Source of the DNA: Haloarcula mannanilytica
GTDB lineage: Archaea; Halobacteriota; Halobacteria; Halobacteriales; Haloarculaceae
Reading direction: 5' to 3'
NCBI RefSeq assembly: GCF_005406125.1
Contig: NZ_BIXZ01000001.1
Coordinates: 186,001 to 250,000 of the forward strand
DNA: 64,000 nt
The translations under genes and the position numbers were made by a program. Positions within the stretch are counted from its first letter, which is position 1, and each line of letters begins with the position of its first letter. This document shows, in pieces, positions 15,052-23,204 of this stretch. A model generated the notes under the pieces. That model saw only the letters and a program-made list of their open reading frames with translations. It was not told the origin of the DNA and searched no databases.

Positions 15052-15573
15052 TCACTCGGTCCGTCCCGCCCGCTGCTCTAACCGTATCAGCCGCCGGTAC
15101 AGCGGCGGGGCCAGGACACAGAGGAACCCGAGCGCGATGGCGAACACGCCGAGGGGGAACTGCAGCGGCGCGGCCGCGAAGCAGGTGTTTTCGGCGACGA
15201 TGGTCACATAGTATTCCTCTCCTTCGTAGGTAACGATAGCCCCGCGTCGGAAGGCGTCGGCGTTGGGCACGTCGCCGACGACCTGCTCCTCGCCGACTGG
15301 GTCGTCTATCGCCGCTTGGAACGCGTCCTGCTCGGCTGCCGACAGATCCTCGAAGGTCAACTGCGGGAGCCGCGGCCCCTCATCACTGCTGAACCGTTCG
15401 GCTGTCTCATCGGGCGATTCGACGCCGATGGTCGGGTTCCCGCAGTTCTCTAAGTCCGGTTCGATGATCGCGTACCCACCGGGCACGGCTCCAGCGATGC
15501 CAACCGCGATGAGGAGGACACCGATGAAGGGCGCGAGGTACTGGAAAATGAACGAGTCTGTGCCGGCGCTCAT
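15052..15573 (-). CDS. Small two-helix membrane protein of the oxidase locus
   Basis: This 173-residue protein has a transmembrane helix at about residues 13-36 (PFIGVLLIAVGIAGAVPGGY) and another at about 137-160 (PLGVFAIALGFLCVLAPPLY), enclosing an acidic soluble loop. The loop carries two Cys residues (ENCGNPTIG and AENTCFAAAPL) that could form a disulfide in the extracytoplasmic domain. It starts 3 nt after the stop of subunit I on the same strand, so it is almost certainly co-transcribed. I do not recognise a known oxidase subunit. Its topology (both termini inside) and context suggest an accessory subunit or assembly factor. Confidence 0.65.
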   Translation of the reverse strand: MSAGTDSFIFQYLAPFIGVLLIAVGIAGAVPGGYAIIEPDLENCGNPTIGVESPDETAERFSSDEGPRLPQLTFEDLSAAEQDAFQAAIDDPVGEEQVVGDVPNADAFRRGAIVTYEGEEYYVTIVAENTCFAAAPLQFPLGVFAIALGFLCVLAPPLYRRLIRLEQRAGRTE

Positions 15574-15576
15574 CTG

Positions 15577-17859
15577 TTATCCGCCCCCGCTGGTCCGGGT
15601 CCGAAGTGCCTCGTCCGACTTGAGATACTGGAAAGTCACGGTCAGCCCGATGCCGTACGCCCAGTGGGAGACGAGGACGAACGCGAGATAGCCGACGAAG
15701 GCGAGCCCACTCTGGCCGGTGTAAAAGGCGATGGCGAATCCGCTCGAAATTATTGTCGCAAACACCAGTCCGGTTTCGAACAGCAGCCGACCGGGGAGGT
15801 AGTCCGAGAACGCGAGGAAGATCAGCGGCCAGGTGACGGTTCCGCCGACGAGGAACAGGGCGGCCCCGATGGCTGGACTCGCGGGCAGCCCGACCAACTC
15901 GGCGATCTCGCCGAAGGAAACCGGGTCGAGGACGCCGATGAGTATCGCCGTGATGAGCCCGCCGCTCATCAGGACTGTCCCGACGAATCCGCCCGCTGCG
16001 GCCATCCAGGCGTTCCGGGAGACGGTCTGGGCGACAGTTCCGACGCCGCCGGCCAGCCCGGTCGGCACACCCTCCGGCGCGTAGGAGCGCCGCGTCGTCT
16101 CGGGTTCGGTCGGTTCCATGTCGTACCTGTCTATCATGCGCTGTTCGAACCACTGCCACTCGCGGGTGAACTGGTTCGTCGCTTTCAGCCCCCACGGGTC
16201 CGTCGTCGCCACCGGCGAGCCACGCCAGTAGGAGACGAGCATGTTGTAGAGCCACAGCAGGGCGCTCAGCCCGATGACGTACCCGCCCACGGTCGCGATC
16301 TGCTGGGCGAACTGGTACTCCGGTGGGTAGATGGCCTGCCGCCGCGGGAGTCCCAGCCCGCCGATGACAAGGAGTGTCATGAACGTCACGAACGAGCCAA
16401 AGACGATCAGCAGCGCCTGGAACTTCGCCAGCCGCGTGTCGTACCAGCGGCCGGTGATGAGCGGATACCAGTAGTAGCTCGCGGCGATCATCAGGAACGG
16501 AATGATGCCAACGACGATGAGGTGGAAATGCCCGACCACGTAGTAGGTGCCGTGATAGAGGATGTCGATGGGGATGACGGCGAGGAACACGCCGGTGACG
16601 CCACCGATGATGAACGTCCCGATGCCGCCGGCACAGAGGATAAACGGGGCGGACAGGCGGATATCTCCCTGCCACATCGTCGTGATCCAGTTGAATATCT
16701 TGATGGCGCTGGGGACGGCGATGGCGATGGAGACGGCCATAAAGGAGAGTTTGACCCGCGGGTCCGCGCTCGTCGTGAACATGTGATGCGCCCAGACGCC
16801 AAAGGAGAGAACCCCCAGTCCCAGCGTCGAGTAGACGATGAACTGGTAGCCAAAGAGTCTCCGGCCGACGAACTTCGGCAGAATGGTGCTCATCAGCCCC
16901 GTCGCCGGGAGAAAGAGGATGTACACCTCCGGATGACCCCAGAACCAGAACAGGTGTTGCCAGAGGATCGCGCCCCCGCCTTCCGTGGCAAAGAACGCCG
17001 TCCCGAGGTTGCGGTCCAGCAGGAGCATGACCAGCGCGCTCCCCAGCAGCGGGAACGCGAACAGCGCGAGGCCGCTGGTGACGAGCATGTTCCACGAGAA
17101 GATGTCGAGGTTCGCCCAGGTGACACCCTCGCCGCGCTCGTAGACGATTGTGGCGATAAAGTTGATGGCCCCGACCGTGGTGGCGATGCCGCTCAGGTGC
17201 AGACCGAGCAACAGCATATCTATCTGTGGATTTGGCTGCTGGACCGACAGCGGTGCGTACAGCGTCCAGCCGATGCTCACCTCACGCATCGTGAGGAAAA
17301 ACCGAATGGCATCCTGCGGGACGAACAGATTCAGCACCTGCCCGAGGACCTGCATCATGAGTCCCAGTCTGACCATGATGAGCGCCGGCGGCAGGAGCCA
17401 GAACCCGATGGCGTTGACCCGCGGGAACGCCATGTCGTCGGCCCCGATGAGCAGCGGCAGGACGTAGTTCCCGATGCCGAAGAAGACGGGGAGGACGAAG
17501 AATATCAGCATCGTCAGGCCGTGGGTGGTAAACAGGGCATTGTACGTCTCCGGCGTCCAGATGTCCGCCGGCGGCGTCAGCAGTTCCGTCCGGAGCATCA
17601 TCGCGTCGACGCCGCCCCACAGTCCGGCGGCCGTGCCGAAGGCGATGTAGAGCAGGCCGATGTCCCGGTGGTTTGTCGTCGTCAGCCAGCGGTACACCTC
17701 GGACTGGATGCGGCCGATTTCGAATTTGATCTCCTCCCGTGTCGTGTAGCCGCCGTCGCTCTCTGGGCGAGCCTTGCGACGCTCACGAACCCACACGAAA
17801 AGCACTGTCAATGCCAGCATACCCAAGACAGTCCCCTCGACGATAGCTCTGTTCAGCAT
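15577..17859 (-). CDS. coxA: Heme-copper oxidase subunit I fused to a C-terminal DUF6789-like membrane domain
   Basis: Subunit I reduces O2 to water and pumps protons. Residue numbers count from the ATG at 17859; a GTG at 17883 is an alternative start adding eight residues. Metal ligands are visible: His113 (TTHGLTM) for low-spin heme, His309 with cross-linked Tyr313 in GHPEVY, His358-His359 (AHHMFT) for CuB, and His444/His446 (VGHFHLIV) for the two hemes. Glu311 in HPEVY and Lys387 in SAIKIFNW mark an A-type D- and K-channel. The usual core ends by residue 560. Residues about 600-745 add four or more helices with TVTWPLIFLAFSDYLPG and VSHWAYGIGL, like the stand-alone haloarchaeal DUF6789 proteins. 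The gene precedes the small membrane protein. Confidence 0.92.
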   Translation of the reverse strand: MLNRAIVEGTVLGMLALTVLFVWVRERRKARPESDGGYTTREEIKFEIGRIQSEVYRWLTTTNHRDIGLLYIAFGTAAGLWGGVDAMMLRTELLTPPADIWTPETYNALFTTHGLTMLIFFVLPVFFGIGNYVLPLLIGADDMAFPRVNAIGFWLLPPALIMVRLGLMMQVLGQVLNLFVPQDAIRFFLTMREVSIGWTLYAPLSVQQPNPQIDMLLLGLHLSGIATTVGAINFIATIVYERGEGVTWANLDIFSWNMLVTSGLALFAFPLLGSALVMLLLDRNLGTAFFATEGGGAILWQHLFWFWGHPEVYILFLPATGLMSTILPKFVGRRLFGYQFIVYSTLGLGVLSFGVWAHHMFTTSADPRVKLSFMAVSIAIAVPSAIKIFNWITTMWQGDIRLSAPFILCAGGIGTFIIGGVTGVFLAVIPIDILYHGTYYVVGHFHLIVVGIIPFLMIAASYYWYPLITGRWYDTRLAKFQALLIVFGSFVTFMTLLVIGGLGLPRRQAIYPPEYQFAQQIATVGGYVIGLSALLWLYNMLVSYWRGSPVATTDPWGLKATNQFTREWQWFEQRMIDRYDMEPTEPETTRRSYAPEGVPTGLAGGVGTVAQTVSRNAWMAAAGGFVGTVLMSGGLITAILIGVLDPVSFGEIAELVGLPASPAIGAALFLVGGTVTWPLIFLAFSDYLPGRLLFETGLVFATIISSGFAIAFYTGQSGLAFVGYLAFVLVSHWAYGIGLTVTFQYLKSDEALRTRTSGGG

Positions 17860-18032
17860 CTGTCCGCGAGTCGACGCAGGCACACAGTCGTCGTCCCGGT
17901 CCAGGCGACCATTACCTTCGAATGACAGTGGAATGATTATAAAAGTGCGTGGCGAGCCCGCACATGTGCGTTCCGGCCTTAATAGTAAACTACTGCTAAC
18001 TTATTTGACAGCGGGCTTAGAACACCGTTGTA
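17860..18032. promoter_or_regulatory. Divergent promoter region of oxidase subunits I and II
   Basis: The 170-base gap separates subunit I (minus) from subunit II (plus). A minus-strand TTTATAA box at 17938-17944 lies 79 nt (or 55 nt for the GTG start) upstream of coxA, implying a leader. On the plus strand CTTATTTGA near 18000-18008 lies about 25-33 nt before the coxB start, suiting a leaderless transcript. The two genes thus appear to be expressed from back-to-back promoters in one control region. Confidence 0.45.
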
Positions 18033-18752
18033 ATGGGTCGCCGACGGCATGTCCTCAGGCTGTGTGTGCTTGCCATCGGACTCTCGCTGCTGGCCGCTCC
18101 AGCCGCCGCACAATCAGTCAACAGGGCCGCTATCGACGAACTCAACGCGCAACTCCTGTACGTCGCCCTTCCGTTGACGCTGTTCGTCGAACTCACGCTC
18201 GTGTACGCCATCTATCGGTTCCGGAACAATGACAACCCGCAGCCGACGGTCGACGACCCGGCGCTAGAGGTGACCTGGACCGCCGCCACGGGAGCGATAC
18301 TGGTCTTCGTCGGCGTCTCGGCGTTCGTGGTGATGGCAAACCCCTACATCACGCCCGCGGCAGCCCAGGCGTCAACCGACGGTGACGCCTTCGCGAATGA
18401 CACGGAGATAGACGTGCTCGCCTACCAGTGGGGGTGGGAGTTCTCATACGGCGAGGCGAACGTCACGACTGAGGAACGACTGGTGCTGCCGGCCGATGAG
18501 AACGTCACGTTCAGGCTGCGGACCACGGACGTGATACACGCCATCTACATCCCGCAACTGGGCGTCAAGCAAGACATTTTCCCCGGTCGGACGATGACGG
18601 CCCGAACGCACGCGACCGAACCCGGTGAGTACCGGCTGTACTGTGCCGAGATGTGCGGGGCCGGCCACAGCAAGATGAACGCCACTGTCGTCGTCAAGAA
18701 CCGGTCCGCCTACGACGCCTGGATGGAGAATCAGACGGCTACAGCCGGTTAG
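18033..18752 (+). CDS. coxB: Heme-copper oxidase subunit II with CuA site
   Basis: Subunit II takes electrons from a copper protein or cytochrome and passes them from CuA to heme in subunit I. The 239-residue protein has a signal-like first helix (residues about 8-26, ending AAPAAAQS) and two membrane helices (about 41-61 and 86-107), then the cupredoxin domain. CuA ligands are all present: His169 (VIHAIYIP), Cys204, Glu206, Cys208, His212 and Met215 in YCAEMCGAGHSKM. The electron-entry Trp region appears as YQWGWEFSYG. No C-terminal heme c domain is fused, so the donor is probably a halocyanin. It is divergent from coxA. Confidence 0.95.
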   Translation: MGRRRHVLRLCVLAIGLSLLAAPAAAQSVNRAAIDELNAQLLYVALPLTLFVELTLVYAIYRFRNNDNPQPTVDDPALEVTWTAATGAILVFVGVSAFVVMANPYITPAAAQASTDGDAFANDTEIDVLAYQWGWEFSYGEANVTTEERLVLPADENVTFRLRTTDVIHAIYIPQLGVKQDIFPGRTMTARTHATEPGEYRLYCAEMCGAGHSKMNATVVVKNRSAYDAWMENQTATAG

Positions 18753-18785
18753 GGACGGTCGGCGCGGGCTGTTTTTGCGAGGGCG

Positions 18786-19595
18786 TCAGTACAGGTCGTC
18801 GAGTTCGTCTTCCGTGTGGCTGTGGGACTCGGCCGGGAACTCGCCCGATTCGACGGCGTCAATGTACTCGTCGACAGCGTCTTCGACCTCGCCGCGAACG
18901 TCGCCGAACTGCTCGGCAAAGGGCGGGCTGGATTCGGAGAGGCCGACCACGTCGGTGAACACGAGCACTTGCCCGTCGCAGTCGCCGCCAGCCCCGATGC
19001 CGATAGTCGGGATGTCGACGGCGTCGGTGACCTTGGCGGCGAGGTTGGCCGGGATGTGTTCGAGCACCAGCGCGAACGCGCCGGCGTCCTCGTGTTCGCA
19101 GGCGAGGTCAAGGATTTCTTCGGCGTCCTCGCGGGCAGTCGCCTGTCTGGTGTAGCCGGTCTGGTTGACGCTCTGGGGCGTGAGTCCGAGGTGGGCCATC
19201 GTCGGGATGCCGAGGTCCGTCAGCCGCTCGGTCAGGTCGACCGTGTGTGGCCCGGATTCGAGCTTGACCGCATTCGCGCCCTCCTCTTTCAGCATCCGGC
19301 CACAGTTCTTGACGCTCTCGCTTTCGTCCGCGCCGAAGGAGAGAAACGGCATGTCGGCGACGACCAGGGCGTCGTCCGCGCCGCGCGCGACGGCCCCGAC
19401 GCGGGAGGCCATCTCGTCGAGCGTGACCGGGAGTGTGTCCTCGTGGCCGAGGACGGCATTTCCCATACTGTCGCCGACGAGGATGACATCGACACCCGTG
19501 TCGTCGACGATGCTCGCGGTGACGGCGTCGTACGCTGTCAGCATCGTGATCGGCTTTTCGCCGGCCATCGCCTGCAGATCCCGGACCGTTGGCAT
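18786..19595 (-). CDS. panB: 3-methyl-2-oxobutanoate hydroxymethyltransferase PanB
   Basis: PanB makes ketopantoate from alpha-ketoisovalerate and methylene-THF or an equivalent C1 donor, the first step to pantothenate and CoA. The start is ATG 19595 (MPTVRDLQAMAGEKPITMLT); a longer frame upstream is an antisense shadow of the neighbouring gene. Metal-binding acids Asp42 (VGDSMGN) and Asp81 (VVADMPF) and the catalytic Glu region (GAFALVLEHIP) are conserved, as is MAHLGLTPQSVNQ. The C-terminus carries an acidic extension (ESHSHTEDELDDLY). Length (269 aa) is normal. It lies divergent from the small DUF5822-like gene and converges with coxB. Confidence 0.93.
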   Translation of the reverse strand: MPTVRDLQAMAGEKPITMLTAYDAVTASIVDDTGVDVILVGDSMGNAVLGHEDTLPVTLDEMASRVGAVARGADDALVVADMPFLSFGADESESVKNCGRMLKEEGANAVKLESGPHTVDLTERLTDLGIPTMAHLGLTPQSVNQTGYTRQATAREDAEEILDLACEHEDAGAFALVLEHIPANLAAKVTDAVDIPTIGIGAGGDCDGQVLVFTDVVGLSESSPPFAEQFGDVRGEVEDAVDEYIDAVESGEFPAESHSHTEDELDDLY

Positions 19596-19692
19596 GTCCG
19601 AGCGGGGGCGCGCCTGCCCCTTACCTGTTCGGGTTCCCTGGTTTGTGTGGGAAACCGCAAGGGGCTTGCCACAGCTAGCAGAAACACCGTTC

Positions 19693-19920
19693 GTGCCAAC
19701 AGTCGAGAAGACGGACCCCGACGGCGTGGACTTCGGGTGGGTGATGCAGGTCACGTTCGTGACGACGATACTCGTCGGCTCGCCGCTCGTCGTGCTCGCA
19801 TCGACCGCGGTCACGCTCCCGACCTGGACCGCGCGGGCGATGTTCGCGGTCCGCGTCGGCGCGCTCATCTGGCTCCTGACGGCTATTTGCGTCTATCTCT
19901 ACGCGCGGTACCGGGCCTGA
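19693..19920 (+). CDS. DUF5822-like small membrane protein
   Basis: A GTG at 19693 starts a 75-residue protein, VPTVEKTDPDGVDFGWVMQV, with two transmembrane helices (about residues 15-36, FVTTILVGSPLVVLAS, and 45-70, FAVRVGALIWLLTAICVYLY) and a basic C-terminus (ARYRA). It has the length and pattern of the haloarchaeal DUF5822 membrane proteins. An open frame extends further upstream, but it lies antisense to panB and lacks sense. The last 22 bases overlap the 3' end of the HAD gene on the other strand. Function unknown. Confidence 0.7.
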   Translation: MPTVEKTDPDGVDFGWVMQVTFVTTILVGSPLVVLASTAVTLPTWTARAMFAVRVGALIWLLTAICVYLYARYRA

Positions 19921-20441
19921 TCGAACTCGCTCGCCCACTCGAAGGCCATCCCGGCCCGCCGGGCGGCCGTTGCGTCGCTCTCTGAATCCCCGACGAACAC
20001 CGTCGTTTCGGGGACGACACCGAGTTCATCGGCAATCGCCAGCAATCCCTCCGGGTCCGGTTTCGAGGACCCGACTGTGTCGCGGCCGACGACCGGGCCG
20101 ACGTAACTGTCGAGGTCGTGGACCGCCAGGGCCTCCCGGCAGGCTTCCTCAGCGTTGAGCGAGCAGACGCCGACGGGGACGCTGTGGGGGAGGCCGTCGG
20201 CGAGTGGCAGCCGTTCTGAGTCACGCGCGCCGGTCCGCTCGTAGTCGGTGATCGCCGCTTCGACGGCGTCACGGTGGCCGGTTTCGGAGGACAGCGTCAG
20301 CATATCCCACAGGCCACGGCTTCTGGGGTCGACGTTCCGGTCGCGGAGCACTGTCGCAACGTCTTCAGCCACGGTGTCCCAGTCGACTGCCAGCCTGACG
20401 AGCGTCCCGTCCAGGTCGTAGATGACGGCGTCGTGTGTCAC
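19899..20441 (-). CDS. HAD-superfamily hydrolase (phosphoglycolate phosphatase-like)
   Basis: The HAD motifs are complete: motif I YDLDGTLVRL with nucleophile Asp near residue 9, motif II VGVCSLN, motif III SSKPDPEGL with the Lys, and motif IV FVGDSESDATAARRAGM. The cap is a short helical insert after motif I (subclass IA), like Gph-type phosphatases; the true substrate is unknown. I prefer the GTG at 20441 (VTHDAVIYDLDGT), since the longer frame begins with a TTG and adds nothing conserved. The gene follows the acyl-CoA dehydrogenase on the same strand with about 48 bases between them, and its last codons overlap the DUF5822-like gene. Confidence 0.85.
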   Translation of the reverse strand: MTHDAVIYDLDGTLVRLAVDWDTVAEDVATVLRDRNVDPRSRGLWDMLTLSSETGHRDAVEAAITDYERTGARDSERLPLADGLPHSVPVGVCSLNAEEACREALAVHDLDSYVGPVVGRDTVGSSKPDPEGLLAIADELGVVPETTVFVGDSESDATAARRAGMAFEWASEFDQARYRA

Positions 20442-20489
20442 GCCCGGTAATAGGGTCGACGCCCGCAAAACCGCTTCGCCCCGGCCGAC

Positions 20490-21617
20490 TCACTCCAGCA
20501 AGTCCCGCGCGATGATGTTTTGCTGAATCTCGCTGGTCCCCTCGTAGATGGTCGTCACCTTCGCATCGCGGTAGAAGCGCTCGACGGGGTAGTCCGTCGT
20601 GTAGCCGTAGCCGCCGTGGATCTGGATCGCCTCGTTGGCTACGTCGACCGCCGTCTCGCTCGCGAAGTACTTCGCCATGCTCGCCGCCGCGCTCGCCCGC
20701 TCCCCGCGCTCCAGTTGTTGTGCGGCGTCCCACGTCAGCAGCCGGGCCGCCTGTACGTTCGTCGCCATATCGGCCAGTTTGTGTCGAATCGACTGGAACT
20801 CGCTGATGGGCTGGTCGAACTGCTCGCGCTCCTGCGCGTAGTCCAGCGCCTCGTCGAGTGCTGATTGTGCGAGCCCGACGGCCTGTGCGGCGATGGCGAC
20901 CCGTCCGGTGGTGAGAATCGACAGCGCCGCGGCCAGTCCCTCACCTTCCTCGGTCAGCCGATACCGTTCGGGGACCCGAACGTCGTCGAACTGGAGTGGG
21001 GTCGTATCGCTCGCTCGGAGGCCGAGCTTGTCCTCTTTCTCGCCCACCGTAAGCCCTGCAGTGTCTTTCGGCACGAGAAACTGCGTTATCGAGTCCGGAT
21101 CCTCGGGGTCGCTCTTTGCGAACACGATGACGACGCCGGCCCGTTCGCCGTTGGTAATCCACTGCTTCTCGCCGTCGATGACGTACTCGTCGCCGTCCCG
21201 ACGGGCGGTAGTCGACATCTCCCGCGGGTTCGACCCCGCCTGTGGCTCCGAGAGCGCGAACGCCCCGACCGGCCGCCCGTCGACCATCTCCGGGAGCCAG
21301 TCGTCTTTCACCGCCTCGGAGCCGAACTGCGCGATACAGGAGGTCGCCAGACAGTGGACCGACAGCGCCGTCGCGACGGCGAGGGAACCGTAGGCGAGTT
21401 CCTCGTTGACCAGCGCGTACGTCGGTTTGTCCGCGTCGAAGCCGCCGTACTCGGCCGGCGTCGTCAGCCCGGTGATGTCGATGTCCGCGAGCCCGTCCCA
21501 GCAATCCTCGGGAAAGGACTGTTCGCGGTCCGCAGCAGCGGCTGTCGGACGGATGTCCTCGACAGCGAACTCCCTGACGGTGTCCCGGATAGCGCGCTGT
21601 TCGGCGGAGAGGTCCAT
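20490..21617 (-). CDS. Acyl-CoA dehydrogenase
   Basis: This 375-residue flavoprotein has the three-part ACAD fold. It starts [18 protein letters not shown] (ATG 21617; a longer upstream frame is antisense noise). FAD and substrate-binding stretches are [23 protein letters not shown] and the C-terminal [20 protein letters not shown]. The catalytic base is the Glu in [10 protein letters not shown] near the end. It oxidises acyl-CoA to enoyl-CoA, passing electrons to ETF; chain length cannot be inferred. It sits alone between MBF1 and a HAD hydrolase, not in a beta-oxidation operon, though thiolase-, isomerase- and ligase-like genes occur elsewhere in the window. Confidence 0.92.
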   Translation of the reverse strand: MDLSAEQRAIRDTVREFAVEDIRPTAAAADREQSFPEDCWDGLADIDITGLTTPAEYGGFDADKPTYALVNEELAYGSLAVATALSVHCLATSCIAQFGSEAVKDDWLPEMVDGRPVGAFALSEPQAGSNPREMSTTARRDGDEYVIDGEKQWITNGERAGVVIVFAKSDPEDPDSITQFLVPKDTAGLTVGEKEDKLGLRASDTTPLQFDDVRVPERYRLTEEGEGLAAALSILTTGRVAIAAQAVGLAQSALDEALDYAQEREQFDQPISEFQSIRHKLADMATNVQAARLLTWDAAQQLERGERASAAASMAKYFASETAVDVANEAIQIHGGYGYTTDYPVERFYRDAKVTTIYEGTSEIQQNIIARDLLE

Positions 21618-21654
21618 ACCGACCGTTACACCGGCGGCGGCAAAATCTTCGGGG

Positions 21655-22158
21655 TCAGCGCGATTCGACGAGTTCGATGTCGAGGTACTCCTCCAGGGCT
21701 TTGATGACCGAGCCGCCGACGTTCGCCTGCGTCGCCCGACCCTGCTCGACAGCGAGGATATCCGCTTCGTCGAGGTCGAGTTCCTCGGCGAGTTCACCGG
21801 TCTGGAGCCCCTCGTCCTGGCGCGCCTCCGTCACGCGCTCGCCGTAGCTCTTGACCAGATACGGGAGCTGGTCGTCGTCGTAGTCCGCGCCATCCTCCCA
21901 GTGGGAGGAATCCGCTTTCTGTGCGTCCTGTATTTTCGCCGTGTTCTGTGCAGCCTTCCGTTTCCGGTTCTGGTCGTCGCGCGAGCTGTCGCCCCCTGTC
22001 GTCCGCTCGTTCTCCCCGTGGTCACGCGCACAGCTGTCACACACCTGCAGGGACGCCCCAGCGACGTTAGCGGTCTGTAGGTCGCCGCTGTCGCTACCGC
22101 AGAGCTCACAGCTCCCGCCGGCGCTGTCGCCGCCACTGCCGGTCGAGTATTTGGCCAT
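21655..22158 (-). CDS. Archaeal multiprotein bridging factor 1 (aMBF1)
   Basis: The protein starts [20 protein letters not shown] (ATG 22158). It joins an N-terminal zinc ribbon (CELCG and CDSC) to a charged linker and a C-terminal XRE-type helix-turn-helix at about residues 105-160 ([36 protein letters not shown]). This is the MBF1 layout, a basal transcription co-factor bound to TBP in eukaryotes; archaeal forms are linked to ribosomes and stress. At 167 residues it has the usual archaeal length. The gene is monocistronic and sits next to the tRNA-Leu pair. Confidence 0.9.
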   Translation of the reverse strand: MAKYSTGSGGDSAGGSCELCGSDSGDLQTANVAGASLQVCDSCARDHGENERTTGGDSSRDDQNRKRKAAQNTAKIQDAQKADSSHWEDGADYDDDQLPYLVKSYGERVTEARQDEGLQTGELAEELDLDEADILAVEQGRATQANVGGSVIKALEEYLDIELVESR

Positions 22159-22289
22159 GCCCCCCGTAGCGGTTTCGTGATATTTCAAACGTCCGGTTCG
22201 AGGGAGTGACACACCCTCCCGGGGCGCGCCCAAACGAAAGCGCTTTTATTGACCCACCGGGAACGATTGAATGCACTCAGCAAGAGCGC

Positions 22290-22374
<85 letters not shown>

Positions 22375-22375
22375 T

Positions 22376-22407
22376 TTTTGTCACAAGCAAGCTCGCGAGT
22401 GACAAAA
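22376..22407 (+). terminator. Hairpin after tRNA-Leu(GAG)
   Basis: TTTTGTCAC (22376-22384) pairs with GTGACAAAA (22399-22407) around a 14-nt loop, directly after the tRNA 3' end. The T-run at 22375-22379 alone may end transcription; the hairpin could aid 3' processing. It separates the tRNA from the duplicated tRNA 3' fragment downstream. Confidence 0.45.
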
Positions 22408-22413
22408 CCGTAT

Positions 22414-22486
22414 TGAGGATTCGAAGCACGGAACGAGGGAGCGAAGCGACCGAGTTCAGGCGGTTCGAATCCGGTCCCACGCATTT
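22414..22486 (+). repeat. Duplicated 3' end of tRNA-Leu(GAG) with flanking haloarchaeal repeat
   Basis: Bases 22461-22486 repeat 22352-22377 exactly (26 nt: the T-arm, acceptor 3' strand and three following T), 109 nt downstream of the gene. Just before it, 22414-22437 is a 24-nt sequence starting TGAGGATTCGAAGCACGG that recurs, inverted, at 22969-22992. The copy has no D-arm or anticodon arm, so it is not a tRNA. Such copies usually mark att-type scars from tRNA-targeted integration, but the symmetrical second copy suggests a shared cassette. Confidence 0.7.
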
Positions 22487-22613
22487 CTCCTGAGCGCCGG
22501 TGCATTCCCTTGGGACTGCACCCACGCAAACTTACTTCGGACGCGACGCTTCCAGACAGTTCTCTATCCGTCAAAAATCGACAAACAGACCGATCTAAAG
22601 GTCCACGCCTCGC

Positions 22614-22802
22614 TCACCGCATCTCATCGAGCGCGACTGCGTGGTCGATGTCGACTGAAATCCAGTGGGTCGGTAGCTCGTGGTCCCGGTCGCTGAAGAC
22701 GGTGAGCTGGGTCGGGTTGTCCTCGTCGTCGACCGCACAGTCCAAGCGAGTCGATTTCGCGGGGCGGGCAGACGAGTCACGGCGCAGGTCGTACACTGAC
22801 AT
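22614..22802 (-). CDS. DUF7511-like small haloarchaeal protein (62 aa)
   Basis: The ATG at 22802 starts MSVYDLRRDSSARPAKST. The 62-residue protein reads as a compact beta-alpha fold: LDCAVDDEDNPTQLTVFS, then LPTHWISVDIDHAVALDEMR, the latter being the ending typical of small haloarchaeal DUF7511 proteins (threshold Trp followed by DxD and a closing DxxEMR). It has no signal peptide or metal motif. It is the only gene between the two convergent tRNA-Leu genes and lies between their duplicated 3' fragments. Function unknown. Confidence 0.65.
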   Translation of the reverse strand: MSVYDLRRDSSARPAKSTRLDCAVDDEDNPTQLTVFSDRDHELPTHWISVDIDHAVALDEMR

Positions 22803-22921
22803 TTCGGTCTCTCGTGTCGATAAACGAGGACTCCAACCATAAGCGGCAGTCGTGATTCCTGCATGGTGAGAATCAGGATTGTCGGGTCCAAGCCTGACTA
22901 TACTATCGTTCGGACAGAATA

Positions 22922-22992
22922 TGCGCGGGACCGGATTCGAACCGCCTGAACGTCGCTCACTCCGTTCGCTCGTTCCGTGCTTCGAATCCTCA
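22922..22992 (-). repeat. Duplicated 3' end of tRNA-Leu(TAG) with flanking haloarchaeal repeat
   Basis: Bases 22922-22944 repeat 23034-23056 exactly (23 nt of acceptor 3' strand and T-arm), 112 nt past the tRNA-Leu(TAG) on its downstream side. On the minus strand it is preceded by the same 24-nt block found after the other tRNA-Leu (here 22969-22992) with GAGCGAACGGAGTGAGCGAC-like sequence between. The arrangement is thus a mirror image of the plus-strand copy at 22414-22486. Confidence 0.7.
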
Positions 22993-23033
22993 TTCCGCAT
23001 TCACGACTCTCACACGTTGTTCGAGTCGAGAAG

Positions 23034-23118
23034 TGCGCGGGACCGGATTCGAACCGGCGGACCCCTACGGGATAGCGTCCTAAGCGCTACGCCTTTGGCC
23101 TGGCTCGGCAACCCGCGC
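23034..23118 (-). tRNA. tRNA-Leu (anticodon TAG)
   Basis: Read on the minus strand, GCGCGGG (23118-23112) pairs with CCCGCGC (23041-23035), discriminator A at 23034. The anticodon stem TAGCG/CGCTA encloses CTTAGGA, anticodon TAG for CUA codons. It has a class II variable arm and the same T-arm and variable arm sequence as the nearby tRNA-Leu(GAG), toward which it is convergent; the two are clearly paralogous. Length 85 nt, no encoded CCA. Confidence 0.95.
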
Positions 23119-23204
23119 GCACCAGTCGGTATCCGCGTTGGCGTCAAGAAGCCTTCGCTTGCAGGCGACGAAGGTTTAGGTACGGTGGGGGCCAACGGAC
23201 TGGT

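Noticed and set aside
15407-17095. 562-codon minus-strand frame within oxidase subunit I
   Set aside because: It is a frame-shifted reading of coxA full of Arg/His/Pro, with no membrane helices or family motifs.
15664-17925. 753-codon plus-strand frame opposite coxA
   Set aside because: Composition is Glu/Asp/Arg/Gln-rich without any fold; it mirrors the codon bias of the real gene on the other strand.
22459-22483. Second tRNA gene just after tRNA-Leu(GAG)
   Set aside because: Only the T-arm and acceptor 3' strand are present; no D-arm, anticodon arm or 5' acceptor.
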